This document shows, piece by piece, positions 1 to 6,856 of a stretch of DNA of 28,081 bases. Location: the NCBI GenBank assembly GCA_017428285.1, contig JAFRRE010000172.1, positions 1 to 28,081 of the forward strand. Reading direction: 5' to 3'. The translations under genes were made by a program, and so were the position numbers. Under the pieces are notes generated by a model. It was not told where the DNA came from, made no database searches, and was given only the letters and a program-made list of their open reading frames with translations. The stretch comes from Bacteroidales bacterium. Its GTDB lineage: Bacteria; Bacteroidota; Bacteroidia; Bacteroidales; F082. Positions within the stretch are counted from its first letter, which is position 1, and the number at the start of each line of letters is the position of its first letter.

Positions 1-84
1 CCGCAGGCGCTTTTCCCCCTCGGTTGCCAACGCACATCCATGCCACCGTCACCCCCGTCCACCGCCCCAGAGTACAGGTCAGGT

Positions 85-285
85 CGCTTCGCTCTGGCCA
101 ACCACCATCAAACCCCACCAACCACCCTAAGTTGAGCATTTGGAAAGTGTTGTCGCTCCGCTGCCGCTTCGCTCCGGTCAACCACCATCGACCCCGCCAA
201 CCACCCGTATTTGAAAGTTCAGAAAGTCGCTCGGCAAACCTCGCTCCGTGACCACCATCGTCCCCAACCGCCACCCTAAAAGTTA
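85..285. repeat. degenerate ~80-bp tandem repeat array
   Basis: Three imperfect copies begin near 85, 165 and 241. Each carries a core like CGCTTCGCTC, then CAACCACCATC and CCAACCACCC. The copies differ by substitutions and length, and the third is shortened. Bases 1-84 share the same C-rich, CCACC-rich texture and may be a further decayed copy. The array lies just downstream of the stop codon of the minus-strand MBL-fold gene. Reading frames across it are low-complexity and I do not regard them as genes. It is probably a non-coding intergenic repeat. Confidence 0.6.
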
Positions 286-1047
286 CAGTGGGTCATGTGC
301 ACAATATACGCCGTCACAATTAGGTAACTTACTCTGCTCGTTAATCCAATACAAACATTTTCGCATATTGTTTTCATCGTAGAGTGGACCAGGTAGTATG
401 CCAAGCTCCCATGAGGCATGCATGTAACCATTATCGCCAACAAAAAGCACAAACCTGCCTTCTTCTTGTATCTTATATATGATACTTCCAGCAGAATGCG
501 TGGGCGTGAGATGGGCAATGACCGTGCTGTCACCAAAAAGGTCACAAGAGACCGCAAAAGGTGCTTCGCCATCTGCCTTGAACTCCATCGTGTGGAAGTC
601 GAAGCCTTCAACCAACTTGCCATAACGTAAGCGTTTTTTCTGCGAATATGCTATCTCTTCAGTGGAAGTATAGATTGGGATGCCGTTGAAATCACATAAG
701 CCAGACACATGATCACAGTCAAGATGCGTCATTAAAATGGCATCTATCGGTTGGCCTGCAAGTTGTTCACAGGCGGCTTCGCCGTCACCCATAACAGGCT
801 CGGAGGCAAACCAAAGTCCGAATCCAAGATGCTTCAACGGCTCTGTTCGCACTTTCTGGCTCCATCCTGCATCGACAAGCAAATGGTGATTGCCAACTTT
901 TATGTAGAAACATTTCACAGGCACCTGAATACGTTTCTTCCTGCTTTGGAATAGTCCAGTATAAGCGTACTTGAAACGATGACTGTTGCGGTCAGGCGTT
1001 CCGCTTGACACCAATGTGCTGCCAGTCTGGATAGGTCGAATTAACAT
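283..1047 (-). CDS. MBL-fold metallo-hydrolase
   Basis: A 254-residue metallo-beta-lactamase-fold hydrolase. The zinc site is readable: T-H-L-D-C-D-H at residues 107-113 (H108, D110, D112, H113), H184 in PTHSAG, D205 in VGDNG and a terminal H251. The pattern HxDxDH, with Asp in place of the middle His, occurs in lactonase/glyoxalase-like branches of the family. The substrate cannot be deduced. I chose the ATG at 1047 over an upstream TTG at 1077 because a Bacteroidetes -7 box (TATTTTTGC, 1066-1074) lies within the longer reading frame, so the longer N-terminus would not be transcribed. There is no signal peptide, so it is likely cytoplasmic. It is a single gene with the repeat array at its 3' side. 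Confidence 0.85.
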   Translation of the reverse strand: MLIRPIQTGSTLVSSGTPDRNSHRFKYAYTGLFQSRKKRIQVPVKCFYIKVGNHHLLVDAGWSQKVRTEPLKHLGFGLWFASEPVMGDGEAACEQLAGQPIDAILMTHLDCDHVSGLCDFNGIPIYTSTEEIAYSQKKRLRYGKLVEGFDFHTMEFKADGEAPFAVSCDLFGDSTVIAHLTPTHSAGSIIYKIQEEGRFVLFVGDNGYMHASWELGILPGPLYDENNMRKCLYWINEQSKLPNCDGVYCAHDPL

Positions 1048-1065
1048 GGTCAAGTTGTTGTTTGC

Positions 1066-1074
1066 GCAAAAATA
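1066..1074 (-). promoter_or_regulatory. -7 promoter box of the MBL-fold gene
   Basis: TATTTTTGC on the minus strand matches the Bacteroidetes -7 consensus TAnnTTTG. It sits about 19 nt upstream of the ATG at 1047. No TTTG -33 element is visible at the usual spacing. Confidence 0.5.
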
Positions 1075-1143
1075 CAACTATTCTTTATTTGCCGCCTATT
1101 TCAATCTAACAAGGCTTAATGTCTCCTCCTGTGGGTACGGTGC

Positions 1144-1224
1144 TTAAAAAAGCCAAGCCCCTAAATAAACTACGCCCCGCCGAAGCGGGTACTCCGTTTG
1201 CCGTTAGGGTACTTGCTTTTTTAA
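1144..1224. repeat. long inverted repeat with nested hairpin (possible bidirectional terminator)
   Basis: The outer arms are TTAAAAAAGC at 1144-1153 and GCTTTTTTAA at 1215-1224. They extend inward through CAAGCCCCTAA (1154-1164) against TTAGGG plus CTT (1204-1213) with small bulges. Inside lies CCCGC-CGAA-GCGGG (1176-1189). The A-tract/T-tract edges suit a terminator read from either side, between the MBL gene and the M15/SNase operon. The rest of the gap from 1048 to 1358 holds no convincing gene. Confidence 0.5.
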
Positions 1225-1278
1225 CCACCTCGTTTTCAGCATTTCGCGCAATCGTCTCTTTTTTCAGAGAGAAGAAAA

Positions 1279-1311
1279 GGAAGCTCCCGCAAAAAAAATG
1301 TGGGAGCTTCC
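1279..1311 (-). terminator. intrinsic terminator of the M15/SNase operon
   Basis: Perfect stem except one wobble: GGAAGCTCCCGC (1279-1290), loop of A residues plus T (1291-1299), GTGGGAGCTTCC (1300-1311). Read on the minus strand it is followed by TTTTCTTCTC. It lies about 50 bp past the stop of the M15 peptidase gene. Confidence 0.65.
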
Positions 1312-1358
1312 AGTAACAAAATGAAAAAAATGATACTTAATTAATATATGGGGCATCC

Positions 1359-1724
1359 TCAATCCCTAAGCTGGAAGTGGCACTTGTCGACGAACGTCTT
1401 CCAATGGCCACCCCAGACGATTTCGGTGCCCTGGTCGCTGGCCACCTGAAACATCAGGTCTGCCAGCTCCTCAAACCTGGACCAGTCAACCTGTTTTCTG
1501 TCCATGCTCAGCGGATAAAGATCAACCGCTTTTCCGGTCAGGTGTTTCGAGTTCATCGTCCTCGATTTCCCCTGCCTCACATATTCGCGCTGCTGCTCAA
1601 CAGAGCGCAGCCCTTCAGACACGTTGAAAGGGAAGAGGCATCGAGCAGCACACTCAATCACGATGGCCTTCAGACGCTCATCCACGCCTTCCAGCCGTTC
1701 CATCGATAACTTTGACAGTTCCAT
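1359..1724 (-). CDS. M15-family peptidase (endolysin-type, VanY-like)
   Basis: A 121-residue zinc peptidase of the M15 type, the family of D-Ala-D-Ala carboxypeptidases and phage L-alanyl-D-glutamate endopeptidases that cut peptidoglycan cross-bridges. The signature H-L-T-G-K-A-V-D is at residues 61-68 (H61, D68 zinc ligands). E101 followed by VWGGHW and H116 in KCHFQL complete the site; EGLRSVEQQ at 37-45 is also family-typical. The start at 1724 is fixed by a strong AAGGAGG at 1731-1737; a longer frame reaching 1811 would overlap the upstream gene. There is no signal peptide, as in many endolysins that depend on a holin. It sits 11 bp after the thermonuclease gene in one operon. Confidence 0.85.
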   Translation of the reverse strand: MELSKLSMERLEGVDERLKAIVIECAARCLFPFNVSEGLRSVEQQREYVRQGKSRTMNSKHLTGKAVDLYPLSMDRKQVDWSRFEELADLMFQVASDQGTEIVWGGHWKTFVDKCHFQLRD

Positions 1725-1730
1725 CTCGCA

Positions 1731-1737
1731 CCTCCTT
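1731..1737 (-). promoter_or_regulatory. strong Shine-Dalgarno that fixes the M15 start
   Basis: AAGGAGG on the minus strand lies about 6 nt before the ATG at 1724. Such a strong SD is uncommon in this window, where most starts have weak leaders. It overlaps the end of the SNase gene, coupling the two. Confidence 0.7.
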
Positions 1738-2332
1738 ATCTGTACGCATCGCGTTCGTATTTGTCCATCTTGCGCCATTCCCATGGTGGCACCGCTCTGT
1801 CGTCGCTCCACAAGCCTAATCCGGCTTGTTTCGCTTTCATCTCCAGACGTGCATAGTGAGGATTGCTGTCATGCTCTTTGTAGTGCCAGGCTAAACCCTC
1901 CTTCAGCATCTCTTCACTGATGTCTGCGCCGTTCAAATAGACCGTCGCAATCCATCGGCCATACGTGTCCTTCTGCTTCAGCTTCAGGCCTACGGCCTTC
2001 CCGCTGATGAGCCACTGGAGATGAACCGTGGCCACATCCCCATACCATTGCCCGCGTTCAGGCGCGTCGATGCCGTTGATACGGACAACAATCTTCGTCA
2101 GCTGCAGCATCCACGGATTGACACCGGGGTTCCCGCCATTGTCCAGCCGACCCTCAAAAGTGTCGCCGTCGATAACTCGGCTTACATGCAGCACGACACC
2201 GATGGTGTCTCTTCCTGAAAGGCATCCTGTAACGCTCGCCGCTGCGCGGCTCGACCTGCTTTCCGTCACTTCGTTCCGGCAGCTGCAGGAAAGCATAAGG
2301 AGAGCAGCCGCCACCATCAAAAACTTCTTCAT
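1736..2332 (-). CDS. thermonuclease (SNase-like) lipoprotein
   Basis: A 198-residue staphylococcal-nuclease-fold protein, predicted to cleave DNA or RNA with calcium. The N-terminus is a lipoprotein signal (hydrophobic residues 5-14, Cys at 16), so it should act in the periplasm or at the outer membrane. All catalytic positions are visible: D55 and D57 in VIDGDTF, R84 in VVRINGIDAPE, E92, and R126 in DTYGRW. The C-terminal WHY, A-x-x-G-L-G-L-W motifs are also family-typical. It is the first gene of an operon with the M15 peptidase, giving a nuclease plus wall-hydrolase pair. Roles in nutrient scavenging or lysis are both possible. Confidence 0.85.
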   Translation of the reverse strand: MKKFLMVAAALLMLSCSCRNEVTESRSSRAAASVTGCLSGRDTIGVVLHVSRVIDGDTFEGRLDNGGNPGVNPWMLQLTKIVVRINGIDAPERGQWYGDVATVHLQWLISGKAVGLKLKQKDTYGRWIATVYLNGADISEEMLKEGLAWHYKEHDSNPHYARLEMKAKQAGLGLWSDDRAVPPWEWRKMDKYERDAYR

Positions 2333-2357
2333 AATCTTGTTGTTTTAAGTTGCGCTG

Positions 2358-2366
2358 CAAAAATAG
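2358..2366 (-). promoter_or_regulatory. -7 promoter box of the SNase/M15 operon
   Basis: TATTTTTGC on the minus strand, 25 bp upstream of the SNase ATG at 2332. It diverges from the plus-strand box at 2452-2460, so the 2333-2591 gap is a two-way promoter region. Confidence 0.5.
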
Positions 2367-2451
2367 CCCTCATTTTCTGCCTGAAAGCCAGTGAGAAAGC
2401 GCAAGTAAGCGCACAAACCCGCTTATTTCCGTTTTTATCCGCTTTTCATTA

Positions 2452-2460
2452 TATTTTTGC
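2452..2460 (+). promoter_or_regulatory. -7 promoter box of the DUF6266-like array
   Basis: TATTTTTGC, about 130 bp upstream of the ATG at 2592. It implies a leader of roughly 120 nt, rich in CCGGCGGCGGCC and ending in CCCCTAAAAACTTA. A similar leader end recurs before the fourth paralogue (about 4806-4827). Confidence 0.5.
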
Positions 2461-2591
2461 CGTACCGCAGCCCAAATAGGTGATTGAGCCGCAGAGGAAA
2501 AACAATATAAAGATTATGATCTGCTTCTCTACCCATGTCCGGCGGCGGCCTGCAATTAACCTATTTATTAACCCCTAAAAACTTACAAATC

Positions 2592-3263
2592 ATGGGTAAA
2601 ATCAAGCAAGGAATCCTCGGAGGATTCAGAGGAAAAGTCGGCACCGTCATTGGTGCCTCGTGGAACGGCATCAGCTACATGCGTGGCCTCGCCCAGTCCC
2701 ACAAGAACCCGAAGACCGCATCGCAAACCACGCAGCGCGGCTTCTTCAAGGAAGTGCTGGACATCGCCGGCCAGCTCTCGGACGAACAATTGAAGTTCTT
2801 GTTCCCCGAGGGCATCAGCGGCATGACCCGCCGCAATTTCCTGGTCAAGCAGCTCACCGCTGTCGCCGCCATCGACGGCGACACCAAGTCTGTCGACCTT
2901 GGTAATCTCAACTCTCTCGGCAACGCGCCGACGGACACGCTGCCGGAGGTCACCATCGCCGCCGCTGGCGAGAACCTGACCATCTCTTGGGACGGTGCTG
3001 CTCCCTTCCGTGCTGAGCACGGTGCAGAGTACCCCGTCATCTTCGTGGCCAACGTCACCCAAAAGAAGGTCTATCTCGTGCCTTCCACCGCCACCATCGG
3101 CACGGAAGGTTCCCAGTCCTTCAACGTCGGCCTGGCCGCCTACGGCGAAGCCGAAGACACCTTCTCGGGCTTCATGCTCGCCACGGGCAAGAAGGTGCCG
3201 CTGGTCGGCTTCGGCACGATGATTGTGACCAAGCGTCCCGCCAAACCCAAGAAGCGCGACTAA
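2592..3263 (+). CDS. DUF6266-like protein, copy 1
   Basis: A 223-residue protein starting MGKIKQGILGGF, then GKVGTVIGASWNG and YMRG. This N-terminal signature and the length fit what I know of the Bacteroidetes family DUF6266, which has no established function. The C-terminal half contains short beta-rich segments (LTISW, VIFVANV, FMLATG) and a basic tail. There is no signal peptide or membrane segment. The ATG at 2592 is chosen because all four tandem paralogues begin at this same motif; an earlier start at 2535 would add 19 unrelated residues. The first ~170 bp are nearly identical to copy 4. It is followed by a terminator at 3287. Confidence 0.75.
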   Translation: MGKIKQGILGGFRGKVGTVIGASWNGISYMRGLAQSHKNPKTASQTTQRGFFKEVLDIAGQLSDEQLKFLFPEGISGMTRRNFLVKQLTAVAAIDGDTKSVDLGNLNSLGNAPTDTLPEVTIAAAGENLTISWDGAAPFRAEHGAEYPVIFVANVTQKKVYLVPSTATIGTEGSQSFNVGLAAYGEAEDTFSGFMLATGKKVPLVGFGTMIVTKRPAKPKKRD

Positions 3264-3286
3264 GCCCTTCCCGGGATGATTGTCGA

Positions 3287-3314
3287 AAAGCCGTCCTGTC
3301 GGGCGGCTTTTTTT
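3287..3314 (+). terminator. intrinsic terminator after copy 1
   Basis: Stem AAAGCCGTCC (3287-3296), loop TGTC, GGGCGGCTTT (3301-3310), then a T run to 3314. It sits only 23 bp before the start of copy 2, so copies 2-4 need read-through or their own promoter. The stem sequence recurs in the terminator near 6664. Confidence 0.75.
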
Positions 3315-3337
3315 GAAGACATCTAAATCGAAGCGCT

Positions 3338-4105
3338 ATGGGAAAAATCAGACAAGGAATCCTCGGAGGTTTCAGAGGCAAGGTCGGCACCGTCGTCGGC
3401 TCCTACTGGAACGGCATCTTCTATATGAAGGGCCTGCCTCAGAGCTATCGAAAGGGGAGGTCAGGCTCCAAGATGCAGCAGGGCTACTTCAAAGAGCTGG
3501 TCACCCTCGCCATGTCTCTTTCCAACGAGGACCTGGAATTTATCTACCCTCGGAAGCCCAAAGGCATGACTCGCAGGAATCTGCTCGTCAAGCAGCTGGC
3601 TTCCTACGCTGTCCTTGTCGACAAGTCGAAGACCGTCGACCTCGACAGCCTGACCTCTCTCGGCAACGCTCCCGTGACCGACCTTCCGGCGGTCACCGTC
3701 GCTGCCAACCGCACCGTCCTGCAAATCTCGTGGGAGGATGTGACCTACTACCGCGACCAGCATCCAGAGGACTATCCCGTCATCCTCGTGGCCAACATCA
3801 CACAGCAGCAGCTGTTTCTTGTGGCATCGCCCGTGATGATGAAATCCTCGGGCAAACAATCCTTCGACATCGACCTCAAACCCTATGGCAGGGAGAGGGA
3901 CGAGTTCTCAGGCTTCATGTTTGCCACTGGCCAAGGCGGTGCAAAGGTCGGATTCGGCACCTTGGGAGTCACCAAACGACCGCCTTTTCCACCCAAGAAA
4001 ACGAAGTCCTCTGGGACGGAAAAACAGTCCGATTCTGGTCCTGACCAAGTCCGTACCAAGTCCGTACCAAGTCCGCAAGCTCAAACGTCGAAAAACCAAC
4101 CCTAA
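3338..4105 (+). CDS. DUF6266-like protein, copy 2, with C-terminal extension
   Basis: A 255-residue paralogue starting MGKIRQGILGGF. It is the most divergent of the four (WNGIFYMKG, KGRSGSKMQQGY). The shared core ends near residue 222 (GVTKRPPFPPKK). The remaining ~33 residues form a polar Ser/Pro/Gln-rich tail absent from the other copies. The DNA of this tail contains three tandem copies of ACCAAGTCCGT around 4043-4075, so it probably arose by local repeat expansion or fusion to non-coding sequence. No known catalytic motif is visible; the function is unknown. Confidence 0.7.
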   Translation: MGKIRQGILGGFRGKVGTVVGSYWNGIFYMKGLPQSYRKGRSGSKMQQGYFKELVTLAMSLSNEDLEFIYPRKPKGMTRRNLLVKQLASYAVLVDKSKTVDLDSLTSLGNAPVTDLPAVTVAANRTVLQISWEDVTYYRDQHPEDYPVILVANITQQQLFLVASPVMMKSSGKQSFDIDLKPYGRERDEFSGFMFATGQGGAKVGFGTLGVTKRPPFPPKKTKSSGTEKQSDSGPDQVRTKSVPSPQAQTSKNQP

Positions 4106-4120
4106 AAAACACTAAAAAAC

Positions 4121-4795
4121 ATGGGAAAAATCAAACAGGGAATCCTCGGTGGATTCAAAGGTAAAGTCGGCACCGTCATCGGTGCCTCGTGGAACGGCAT
4201 CGCTTACATGCGAGGCCTTCCACAATCGGTAAAGAACCCGAAGACCGCAGCGCAGCAGGCGCAGCGTGCTTTCTTCGCGGAAGTCCAGGATCTCGTCGGT
4301 CAGCTGACCTACGAGCAGCTTCGCTTCCTGTTCCCCAATCCAGAGCAGCAGATGTCCCGCCGCAATGCGATGGTGAAGCAGCTTGCCGCTCTGTCAGTCG
4401 TAGAAGAGGGTGCCAAGCACGTTGACCTGGCCAACCTGACCACCATCGGCAACGCACCCGAAGCAGACCTTCCCGGTGTCACTGTCACTGCCTCGCGTTC
4501 CAACCTCACCATCTCGTGGGATAAGGAAAACGATTGGCGCACCGCTCATGCAAACGAGTACCCGACCATCTTTGTGGCCAATGTCACTCGGAAGAAAATC
4601 TTCCTCGTGCATTCCACCGTTGTCATCGGTGCATCCGGTGAGCAGTCCTTCTCCTCGGAGTTCGCCGCCTACGGCATCGGCTCCGATGAATACGTCGGCT
4701 TCATGCTGGCCACTGGTGCCACCACTGCGCCTCACGGCTTTGACACGATGGGCGTGATGACCCGTCCTGCACGTCCACCAAAAAAGAACAACTAA
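4121..4795 (+). CDS. DUF6266-like protein, copy 3
   Basis: A 224-residue paralogue starting MGKIKQGILGGFKGKVGTVI. It keeps WNGIAYMRG, the FLFP segment, a NLTISWD strand and the YPTIFVANVTRKK stretch that align with copy 1. It ends in a basic tail (RPARPPKKNN). It follows copy 2 by 15 bp, with a leader containing ACACTAAAAAAC. There are no predicted membrane segments and the function is unknown. The run of full-length, in-frame paralogues suggests selection for several related but distinct versions rather than decay. Confidence 0.72.
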   Translation: MGKIKQGILGGFKGKVGTVIGASWNGIAYMRGLPQSVKNPKTAAQQAQRAFFAEVQDLVGQLTYEQLRFLFPNPEQQMSRRNAMVKQLAALSVVEEGAKHVDLANLTTIGNAPEADLPGVTVTASRSNLTISWDKENDWRTAHANEYPTIFVANVTRKKIFLVHSTVVIGASGEQSFSSEFAAYGIGSDEYVGFMLATGATTAPHGFDTMGVMTRPARPPKKNN

Positions 4796-4827
4796 CCTAA
4801 TGTCTAACCCCTAAAAACTTAAAGATC

Positions 4828-5514
4828 ATGGGAAAAATCAAACAAGGAATCCTCGGAGGATTCAGAGGTAAAGTCGGCACCGTCATCGGTGCCTCGTGGA
4901 ACGGCATCAGCTACATGCGTGGCCTCGCCCAATCCCACAAGAACCCGAAGACCGCTGCACAAATGACGCAGCGCGCCTTCTTCAAGGAACTGCATGGGCT
5001 TGTTGCTCAGCTCAGCGATGAGCAGCTGCAGTCACTGTTTCCGTCTGCCACTCGTGGCATGACGCGTCGCAACATGCTCACTCGCCAGCTGGCTGCCGCC
5101 GCTGCCGTCGTGGACGACGTAAAATCTGTCGACCTCTCCGTCATGGAGGGCATCGGCAACGGCGAGCGCATCAACTCGCCGATGCTCGAAAGCCTGGTGT
5201 CCGACACCAATGGTGTCCTGGACATCTACGCAGAGCCAGAGGCAGCAGAGATGATCGGCAAACCAGCCGCTGCCAACTTCATCGCTGTGGCCTACAACCT
5301 CACCCAAAAGAAGATCGGCGTTTTCAACACCGAAATCACCGACCCCAGTATGGGTGTGGATGTTCCCGTCGGCAGCTGGGCAGAGGAGGGCGATTCCGTC
5401 CGTTTCTACCTGACCTATGCCGCCTCGGGTGAGAATGTGTACCTCCGTGGCTTCGGGTCTTTCATCATCAAGACCCGTGCCGAGAAGGTTGGCCGTAAGA
5501 TCAACAAATCCTAA
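4828..5514 (+). CDS. DUF6266-like protein, copy 4
   Basis: A 228-residue paralogue. The first ~57 codons are nearly identical in DNA to copy 1, including the leader CCCCTAAAAACTTA. After that the sequence diverges completely in the C-terminal half (LDIYAEPEAAEMIG, YNLTQKKIGVFN). The N-terminal module may be conserved for assembly or export, with the C-terminal module variable. It is followed 5 bp later by the 84-aa membrane/coiled-coil gene and then the 159-aa lipoprotein, apparently one transcription unit ending at the terminator near 6247. Confidence 0.72.
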   Translation: MGKIKQGILGGFRGKVGTVIGASWNGISYMRGLAQSHKNPKTAAQMTQRAFFKELHGLVAQLSDEQLQSLFPSATRGMTRRNMLTRQLAAAAAVVDDVKSVDLSVMEGIGNGERINSPMLESLVSDTNGVLDIYAEPEAAEMIGKPAAANFIAVAYNLTQKKIGVFNTEITDPSMGVDVPVGSWAEEGDSVRFYLTYAASGENVYLRGFGSFIIKTRAEKVGRKINKS

Positions 5515-5519
5515 CGGCC

Positions 5520-5774
5520 ATGAGCATCTTTGAATGGACATCTCTGCTGCTGGCTCCCATCACGGGTGTGGCCTCTTGGCTCGCCGCTACGCGGCTGCGC
5601 CAAAACCGCACCATCCGCGAGATGCAGCAGACCATCTTCAACCTGGTCGAGGAAAACAAGCGCGTCTACAACGAGCTTACCGAGGCCCGACGGGAAATCG
5701 TCGGGCTCTCGGCCCAGGTCGCCCAGCTTACGCTGGAGAATGCCGAACTGAAGCAGCTCATCGAAAACCTATAA
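5520..5774 (+). CDS. small membrane-anchored coiled-coil protein
   Basis: An 84-residue protein with one N-terminal hydrophobic segment (about residues 5-24, EWTSLLLAPITGVASWLAAT) followed by a long heptad-rich helix (28-82) with regular Leu, Val and Glu spacing. Such membrane-plus-coiled-coil proteins occur near lysis and tail genes of phages, but this is not diagnostic. It is 5 bp after the DUF6266-like copy 4 and 4 bp before the next gene, so it is surely co-transcribed. Inferred role: holin or scaffold-like partner; the evidence for that is only context. Confidence 0.65.
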   Translation: MSIFEWTSLLLAPITGVASWLAATRLRQNRTIREMQQTIFNLVEENKRVYNELTEARREIVGLSAQVAQLTLENAELKQLIENL

Positions 5775-5778
5775 GGCT

Positions 5779-6258
5779 ATGAAGACACGCTGTTTCCTCT
5801 TCCTGATGTTGCTGTCGGTGTCGATGGTGGTGCTATGCGCCTGCGATGCCAAGCGCCGTGCTCAGCGTCAAATCCGTCGGATAACGGAACGCTGCCCGGA
5901 GCTGGTCACGGTCCAGGCGCATCCCATCGACACCTTCATTGAATTGCCTCCCTTGGCCGATACCGCCGTGATGCCCCTTGCTCCGCTGCTTGACGGCCAA
6001 GCCGTCAAGATCCAGACGGAGCAGGGCACCTTCACGGCGACGGCCACCGATGACAGCCTCACAGTCACCTACGAGGCAGAGCCGGAACCCATCCATTATG
6101 CCGACACGCTGCACTATCAGCAAGTCGTCATCGAGGCGGCTCCTGAGAAGAAGAAGCCTCCTGCATTCATGTGGTTCCTCCTTGGCATGGTGATTGTGTT
6201 GCTGGCTGTCATCATCACCGCTATAGTAATTGTGATCAAAATGGTTAAGACCTCCTGA
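5779..6258 (+). CDS. lipoprotein with C-terminal membrane anchor (u-spanin-like architecture)
   Basis: A 159-residue protein. The N-terminus is a lipoprotein-type signal (hydrophobic 6-19, Cys at 20 and 22, with L-C-A-C as the likely lipobox). A basic stretch (KRRAQRQIRRI) and a ~100-residue periplasmic part with short repeats of Thr, Glu and Pro follow. The C-terminus is a strong membrane helix (about 129-154) with a short KMVKTS tail. A lipid-anchored N-terminus plus a C-terminal membrane helix is the layout of unimolecular spanins, which join inner and outer membranes in phage lysis. No sequence-level match is recognised. The stop codon lies within the terminator loop. Confidence 0.65.
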   Translation: MKTRCFLFLMLLSVSMVVLCACDAKRRAQRQIRRITERCPELVTVQAHPIDTFIELPPLADTAVMPLAPLLDGQAVKIQTEQGTFTATATDDSLTVTYEAEPEPIHYADTLHYQQVVIEAAPEKKKPPAFMWFLLGMVIVLLAVIITAIVIVIKMVKTS

Positions 6259-6275
6259 TGGGGGTCTTTCCTTTA
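6247..6275 (+). terminator. intrinsic terminator of the DUF6266-like/spanin-like operon
   Basis: Stem AAGACCTCC (6247-6255), loop TGAT that contains the stop codon, GGGGGTCTT (6260-6268), then TCCTTTATT. The stem overlaps the last codons of the lipoprotein gene. Confidence 0.7.
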
Positions 6276-6292
6276 TTAATTAATCCTCAGTC

Positions 6293-6355
6293 GGCCAAAG
6301 GATGCGGGGGTAGATGTCGCATCTTTTAGGAAGCTCCATGGCCGCATCCTTTGTC
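6293..6355. repeat. structured hairpin repeat, copy A
   Basis: Outer stem CAAAGGATGCGG (6296-6307) pairs with CCGCATCCTTTG (6342-6353). Inside is a small hairpin AGATG-TCG-CATCT (6312-6324), then GGAAGCT. The layout and many bases match copy B at 6465-6527. A weaker unit, GTGGGTTTG (about 6371) with CAAACCCGC (about 6420), of similar length lies between them. Confidence 0.65.
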
Positions 6356-6464
6356 CGCCTTCGGCTAATAGTGGGTTTGCGTTTTCCCGCTCTCGTTTCC
6401 CTTCCTTGGTCTCATTTCTCAAACCCGCTCCAGCAGTTTAATCGATTCGGAAGGGCTGCCTGCC

Positions 6465-6527
6465 TGCCAAAGGCTGCGGGAGAAGCCCGTCCCCAGTGGG
6501 GAAGCTTTTTGCCCCGCAGCCTTTGTC
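6465..6527. repeat. structured hairpin repeat, copy B
   Basis: Outer stem CAAAGGCTGCGGG (6468-6480) pairs with CCCGCAGCCTTTG (6513-6525). The inner hairpin is TCCCC-AGT-GGGGA (6490-6502), followed by GAAGCT. Compared with copy A the outer stem shows a paired change (A-T to C-G), and the inner hairpin has a different sequence but is still paired. Confidence 0.65.
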
Positions 6528-6663
6528 AGTCAGTCAGGCTCCAGCGGGGGAGAAGAGGAGAAGAAGCAGTATCAAGCAACCCACCAAGAAAAGAGTTGTG
6601 GAGAAACAAAAAAATTGTATTTTTGCATCGCTCAGTAGACATGAGCAAACTTATATTTGCGTG

Positions 6664-6694
6664 AAAGCCGTCCTTTCGGGGGCGGCTTTTTTTT
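6664..6694 (+). terminator. intrinsic terminator in the left-flank intergenic region
   Basis: AAAGCCGTCC (6664-6673), short loop, GGGCGGCTTT (6680-6689), T run to 6694. No gene directly precedes it. Two -7-like boxes (TATTTTTGC 6618-6626, TATATTTGC 6652-6660) lie just upstream, so a very short transcript is conceivable. No open reading frame there is convincing. Confidence 0.6.
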
Positions 6695-6704
6695 ATTTTT
6701 TCGT

Positions 6705-6789
6705 AAAAAGCGTGTCCTTTTTGGCAGGGCATTTACGAAAAAGTATAAGAAAACGATAGGAGATGTTTCGAAAAAGCGTGTCCTTTTTG
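6705..6789. repeat. pair of 19-bp direct repeats
   Basis: AAAAAGCGTGTCCTTTTTG occurs at 6705-6723 and again at 6771-6789, 66 bp apart. Each copy is itself a small inverted repeat (AAAAAG/CTTTTT). They lie between the terminator near 6664 and the attachment site. Confidence 0.7.
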
Positions 6790-6856
6790 TGTCCTGTTTT
6801 TTGAAATGGGCAAAAAAAAGGGGTCACAATCGCTTGTAACTCCTTGATTTTCATCG

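Noticed and set aside
1119..1316. 65-codon plus-strand frame
   Set aside because: It runs through a long inverted repeat and a terminator stem; basic, low-complexity product with no leader.
3280..4044. 254-codon plus-strand frame overlapping DUF6266-like copy 2
   Set aside because: Arg/His-rich shift-frame translation; the copy 2 frame aligns with its three paralogues.
6314..6759. two overlapping plus-strand frames in the left-flank gap
   Set aside because: They cross the hairpin repeats and a terminator, have no homology signals and no plausible start context.
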